Source: CAZYXO01 sp964651315 (lineage in GTDB: Bacteria; Bacillota_I; Bacilli_A; RF39; UBA660). From it: a DNA stretch of 17,301 bases. The first letter of the stretch is position 1, and every line of letters starts with the position of its first letter. A program made the position numbers and the translations under genes. Location of the stretch: positions 1 to 17,301 of the forward strand of contig CAZYXO010000015.1 in the NCBI GenBank assembly GCA_964651315.1, read 5' to 3'. The notes under the pieces are model-generated. The model searched no databases. It was not told the DNA's origin and was given only the letters and a program-made list of their open reading frames with translations. Below, piece by piece: positions 14,090 to 17,301 of the stretch.

Positions 14090-16062
14090 TTAGTTAAGTT
14101 ATCTACTCTTACTAGTAAAGATTCATAGTCATAACTAAAATGTTTCAATACACTATTTGTATCCCCACTATAACCAAATTCATTTAATGATAAAATATAT
14201 TTTCTTGAAGTGAAATAATCCCATGACATAGGTGAAGATGGTTCAATTACAATTATTTTTATTCCATCTGGTAATACTTCTTTTTGATATTCAATACCTG
14301 ATTCCATAAATAATTCTTGAGAAGGCATTGAGACAACACGAATATTTTTACCTTTTAAATATAAAGTGTCTGCTATTTTAATAGCATCTACTACATTATC
14401 ACCTGTGGAAATTATTATGGCATCTATTGGACCATTTTCTTTTTTGATTATATATCCACCATTTTTTACAAAATTTGAATTACTAGTAGGTATTTTTTTA
14501 ATTTTTTCTTTAGATAAAATTAATGCACTTGGTCTTCTATTTTTTAAAATGTTTTCCCAACAACCAATTATTTCTGTAACATCTGCTGGACGATATACGC
14601 TAAAATTAGGAATTGCTCTTAAAGATGCTAATTGTTCAATTGGTTGATGAGTTGGTCCATCACTTCCTACTTTAATGGAATCATGAGTAAATATATAAGT
14701 TACTGGTAAATTCATTAATGCTGATAATCTTATTTGTGGTTTTAAATAATCGCTAAATGCTAGGAATGTACTACCACTAACACGCATTCCATTTAAAGCC
14801 ATTCCATTTAATATTCCTGCCATTCCTGCTTCTCTTACTCCAAACTGAATATTTTTTTCTAATGGATTTTCTTTATTATTTATTGAACTTTTATTAATAA
14901 TATTTTTACAACTGCTAAATAAATCAGCACTACTAGTAATAAATAATGGTGAAATACCCGAAATAATTTCCATTATTTGATTATTACTATTACGTAATTC
15001 TTCTTGATATGTATCACTTATTTTATAATTTTCTCCAATAAAATTAATCGATACTATTTTATTTTCAATTGCTCTTATTGTTTCAATTAAATAGGTGTTT
15101 CCACTATTAATTACTAAATCATGATAAGATTTCCATGTATTATAAATATTATCATTTCTGGTACTTATTTGATTACGAATATGTAATATTGCTTCTTTAG
15201 ATATTTCAAATGGATTAGTTTTAATATTTAATTTAGTTCTTAAATTATTATAATCGTTTACATCAAGTGGTTTACCATGTATTGTGTTTTTACCTTCATA
15301 TAAACTATCTTTACCAAAAATAGTTTTAATTTGAATAAATGTTGGTTTTTCACTTTTCTTAGCTCTCTGAATTACTTTATCTAATTCTTTTAAATTATAA
15401 GCATCTTTTATTATATAAGTATCAAAACCCATTGCACTATATTTTTTTAAAATATCACAGTTAAAAACATTTTCTAAAGTTCCATCTAAACTAACATCAT
15501 TTGAATCATATAAAACAATTAATTTATTTAGTTTTTGGCTTCCTGCAAATGATAAGGCTTCATCGCTTATACCTTCCATTAAATCTCCATCACCTACAAG
15601 TACATATGTAAAGTAATCGATTAAATTTATTTTTGATTCAGGTGTTTTTGTTAAATTATGTAAGTATCGCTCAGATAATGCAAGACCTACAGCATTTGCT
15701 ACACCTGAGCCTAGAGCACCTGTTGTTGCTTCAATTCCTGGTGTCATTCCATATTCAAGCAATCCTGGGGTATTACTCCCAAGTTTACGAAAATTACGTA
15801 AATCATCTAATGATAAATCGTATCCTGCCATATAAAGCATAGCGTATGTAAGACTTGAAGCGTGTCCACAAGATATAACAAAACGATCTCTAGTTATCCA
15901 ATTTGGAACACTCGGATTTATCTTTAAATGTCTGCTATAAATATCATACATAATAGGAGCCGCACTTAAAGTTATTCCTGGATGTCCACTTCCAGCAGTA
16001 TTAATCATGTCAATTGCCAGCATTTTTAAGTTATTAATTGATACTATATCACTATTATTCAT
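14086..16062 (-). CDS. tkt: Transketolase (divergent)
   Basis: A 658-aa thiamine-diphosphate enzyme moving two-carbon units between sugar phosphates (non-oxidative pentose phosphate pathway). Visible sites are SGHPG (H27), CGHAS (H67), TGALGSG (114-120; usually TGPLGQG), the TPP/metal motif GDGDLMEG (157-164) with N188, IHGKPL (H262), catalytic Glu in VREAG (E411), THDS (H460) and DGPTHQP (468-474). Full length for the family. Odd points: the usual TPGHPE is TPGLLE, so the substrate-side His (H103 in yeast) is Leu101, and HDSIGxGED is HDSIKVGSD. It may be a tkt with altered donor preference. The start directly follows the ugtP-like stop (TAA-ATG, no gap), with AAGGGAAT inside that gene's end: one operon. 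Confidence 0.92.
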   Translation of the reverse strand: MNNSDIVSINNLKMLAIDMINTAGSGHPGITLSAAPIMYDIYSRHLKINPSVPNWITRDRFVISCGHASSLTYAMLYMAGYDLSLDDLRNFRKLGSNTPGLLEYGMTPGIEATTGALGSGVANAVGLALSERYLHNLTKTPESKINLIDYFTYVLVGDGDLMEGISDEALSFAGSQKLNKLIVLYDSNDVSLDGTLENVFNCDILKKYSAMGFDTYIIKDAYNLKELDKVIQRAKKSEKPTFIQIKTIFGKDSLYEGKNTIHGKPLDVNDYNNLRTKLNIKTNPFEISKEAILHIRNQISTRNDNIYNTWKSYHDLVINSGNTYLIETIRAIENKIVSINFIGENYKISDTYQEELRNSNNQIMEIISGISPLFITSSADLFSSCKNIINKSSINNKENPLEKNIQFGVREAGMAGILNGMALNGMRVSGSTFLAFSDYLKPQIRLSALMNLPVTYIFTHDSIKVGSDGPTHQPIEQLASLRAIPNFSVYRPADVTEIIGCWENILKNRRPSALILSKEKIKKIPTSNSNFVKNGGYIIKKENGPIDAIIISTGDNVVDAIKIADTLYLKGKNIRVVSMPSQELFMESGIEYQKEVLPDGIKIIVIEPSSPMSWDYFTSRKYILSLNEFGYSGDTNSVLKHFSYDYESLLVRVDNLTN

Positions 16063-17208
16063 TTAATTCCCTTTACTTTCTAAAACACTTTTTGCTAACT
16101 TATATAATTCTTCCATCGATTTATTATTATTGGCTTTACTTAAATATTTATTCATTTTATTTAAATGATATGGATTATTAACAATACTATTCATTAACCT
16201 ACCAAAATGTCTTGGATTTCTCACCTTTTTCGCAAATCCTTTTTTCGTAAAATATGTAGCATTCGCACTTTCTTGTCCACCACTACTACATAATAATAAC
16301 ATTGGTTTTTTAAAATAAGCACATTCAGTTGTTTGAATTCCCCCAGGTTTAGTTATAACAAAATCACATATCGTTAATAATTCTGGTATATTATTACAAA
16401 AACCTAAAACAGTCATATTCAGAAAATCATATCTTTTTTTGTATTTATTTGCTTGTTCTTTAACTTTTTCATTACGCCCAGATATAAATATGACATTTAT
16501 ATTAGTATCTTCTTTTAATAATTTTTTTAAATAAGGCATTGTAAGAGTTCCCCCATTACCTCCACCAGCAAAGAATAAACAAGTTAATTTATCTTTTTTC
16601 AACTTAAAATCTTTTAACATTTTTTCCTTATTAACATACTCAGGTAATTTTGGATATATTGGAATACCTAATACTTTTACTTTTTTTCTATCTACTCTAT
16701 TTTTTATAAATATTTTTTTATCTTCTTCATTAGCAACAACTAAATAATCTTCATTACTACTATTTTGTAACCAATTCTCATGTGATTCATAATCAGTTAT
16801 AACGGTAATAATTTTTGAATTAGTTAAACCTAATTTATTATATTTACTTATCAAACATCCACCAAAAAAGTGTGGTGCTATAGTTAAATTAGGGTTAAAA
16901 TCACTAATTAATTTACGTAATTTTTTATTATTTATAAGTTTAATACCCATGGTATTAGAAAAACTTCTTTTCGTTTTAATATCAGCCATTTGATATAATG
17001 CATTCCATATCATTGGTCTTTTTAGCATTAAATGTTCTTGATACTTTTTAATGGTTTTACCAATTACAGGAATCGAAAAATCAAGTAAATCTAATGATAA
17101 TATTTCTAAATCTTTATCTACTTCATTAAAATACTTCTGAATATATTGTGCGACAGATTTATGTCCACTTCCATAAGTTGCATATAATATTAAAATCCTT
17201 TTGCTCAT
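16063..17208 (-). CDS. ugtP: UgtP-like diacylglycerol glycosyltransferase (GT28, MGDG-synthase type)
   Basis: A 381-aa peripheral membrane enzyme, the length of B. subtilis UgtP (382 aa), which adds glucose from UDP-glucose to diacylglycerol for glycolipids and the lipoteichoic acid anchor. Sequence marks: YATYGSGHKSVAQYI (9-23, GSGH loop), APHFFGG (111-117), FFAGGGNGG (212-220) and VITKPGGIQTTECAYFKKP (284-302), the nucleotide-sugar binding segment. No signal peptide is present, as expected. MurG-like or other GT28 roles are less likely given the MGDG-synthase N-terminus. ATG 17208 has GAGGT about 10 bases upstream. First gene of a two-gene operon with transketolase. Confidence 0.82.
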   Translation of the reverse strand: MSKRILILYATYGSGHKSVAQYIQKYFNEVDKDLEILSLDLLDFSIPVIGKTIKKYQEHLMLKRPMIWNALYQMADIKTKRSFSNTMGIKLINNKKLRKLISDFNPNLTIAPHFFGGCLISKYNKLGLTNSKIITVITDYESHENWLQNSSNEDYLVVANEEDKKIFIKNRVDRKKVKVLGIPIYPKLPEYVNKEKMLKDFKLKKDKLTCLFFAGGGNGGTLTMPYLKKLLKEDTNINVIFISGRNEKVKEQANKYKKRYDFLNMTVLGFCNNIPELLTICDFVITKPGGIQTTECAYFKKPMLLLCSSGGQESANATYFTKKGFAKKVRNPRHFGRLMNSIVNNPYHLNKMNKYLSKANNNKSMEELYKLAKSVLESKGN

Positions 17209-17224
17209 AAATATCTTACCTCAC

Positions 17225-17267
17225 TATACATTTTACTATATTTTTTAGTATTTTAATATACATTTTA
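17225..17267. repeat. Pair of 11-bp direct repeats upstream of the ugtP-like gene
   Basis: TATACATTTTA occurs at 17225-17235 and again at 17257-17267, 32 bases apart (about three helical turns), within the promoter region of the ugtP-like gene. The area is so AT-rich that chance is possible. No single -35/-10 pair stands out. Confidence 0.4.
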
Positions 17268-17301
17268 GTAAATAGATGTAAACTCTATTTATTTAATACA
17301 C

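Noticed and set aside
14366..15842. Plus-strand open frames inside transketolase
   Set aside because: Antisense to conserved transketolase motifs; no independent signals.

Overview
The window comes from a very AT-rich, low-GC Gram-positive bacterium. The standard genetic code fits: TGA ends spmA and the 67-aa membrane gene, and Trp is read from TGG. A dacB-spmA-spmB operon, a trpS-yjbA neighbourhood, a UgtP-type glycosyltransferase, a lipoprotein and a surface protein with a signal anchor all point to Firmicutes/Bacilli. An uncultured gut lineage near the Erysipelotrichia/RF39-like groups is plausible (inference). A run of exactly 100 N (2256-2355) shows that this is a scaffolded draft assembly. 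Everything left of it (surface protein, amidoligase) is joined to the rest only by scaffolding.

Layout. 1-1206: the 5' part of a large anchored surface protein on the minus strand. Its promoter carries a G7 tract between the -35 and -10 boxes, which is a candidate phase-variation switch, and a long base-paired leader follows. 1205-2221: amidoligase-family enzyme (minus). 2356-2597: start of an unrecognised small basic protein with strong promoter and ribosome binding site, cut by the gap. 2678-4660: recG. 4715-5908: AAA ATPase with DUF4143 domain. 6016-8185: spmB, spmA and dacB, transcribed dacB to spmA to spmB with overlapping ends. 8244-9329: hypothetical protein. 9421-10658: a second DUF4143 ATPase, broken by a one-base shift in an A7 run. 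It is preceded by a near-perfect inverted repeat (about 47 bp) touching its -35 box. 10807-11364: lipoprotein, divergent from trpS (11446-12432, the first plus-strand gene). 12438-13279: a two-gene minus-strand unit, a 67-aa membrane protein overlapping a YjbA/UPF0736 gene. 13337-14089: plus-strand polytopic membrane protein that looks like an undecaprenyl-diphosphatase lacking its active site. 14086-17208: ugtP-like glycosyltransferase followed directly by a divergent transketolase.

The housekeeping content is DNA repair (recG), Trp-tRNA charging, envelope building (dacB, ugtP) and pentose metabolism (transketolase). dacB-spmA-spmB suggests spore-cortex maturation or a remnant of it. The accessory signals are the G-tract promoter and structured leader, the twin ATPases with palindrome and frameshift, the dead-looking UppP relative, and a recurring layout in which stop codons lie inside terminator hairpins. 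No rRNA, tRNA, CRISPR array, insertion sequence or T-box leader was seen. No gene-free stretch exceeds about 170 bases apart from the N run.
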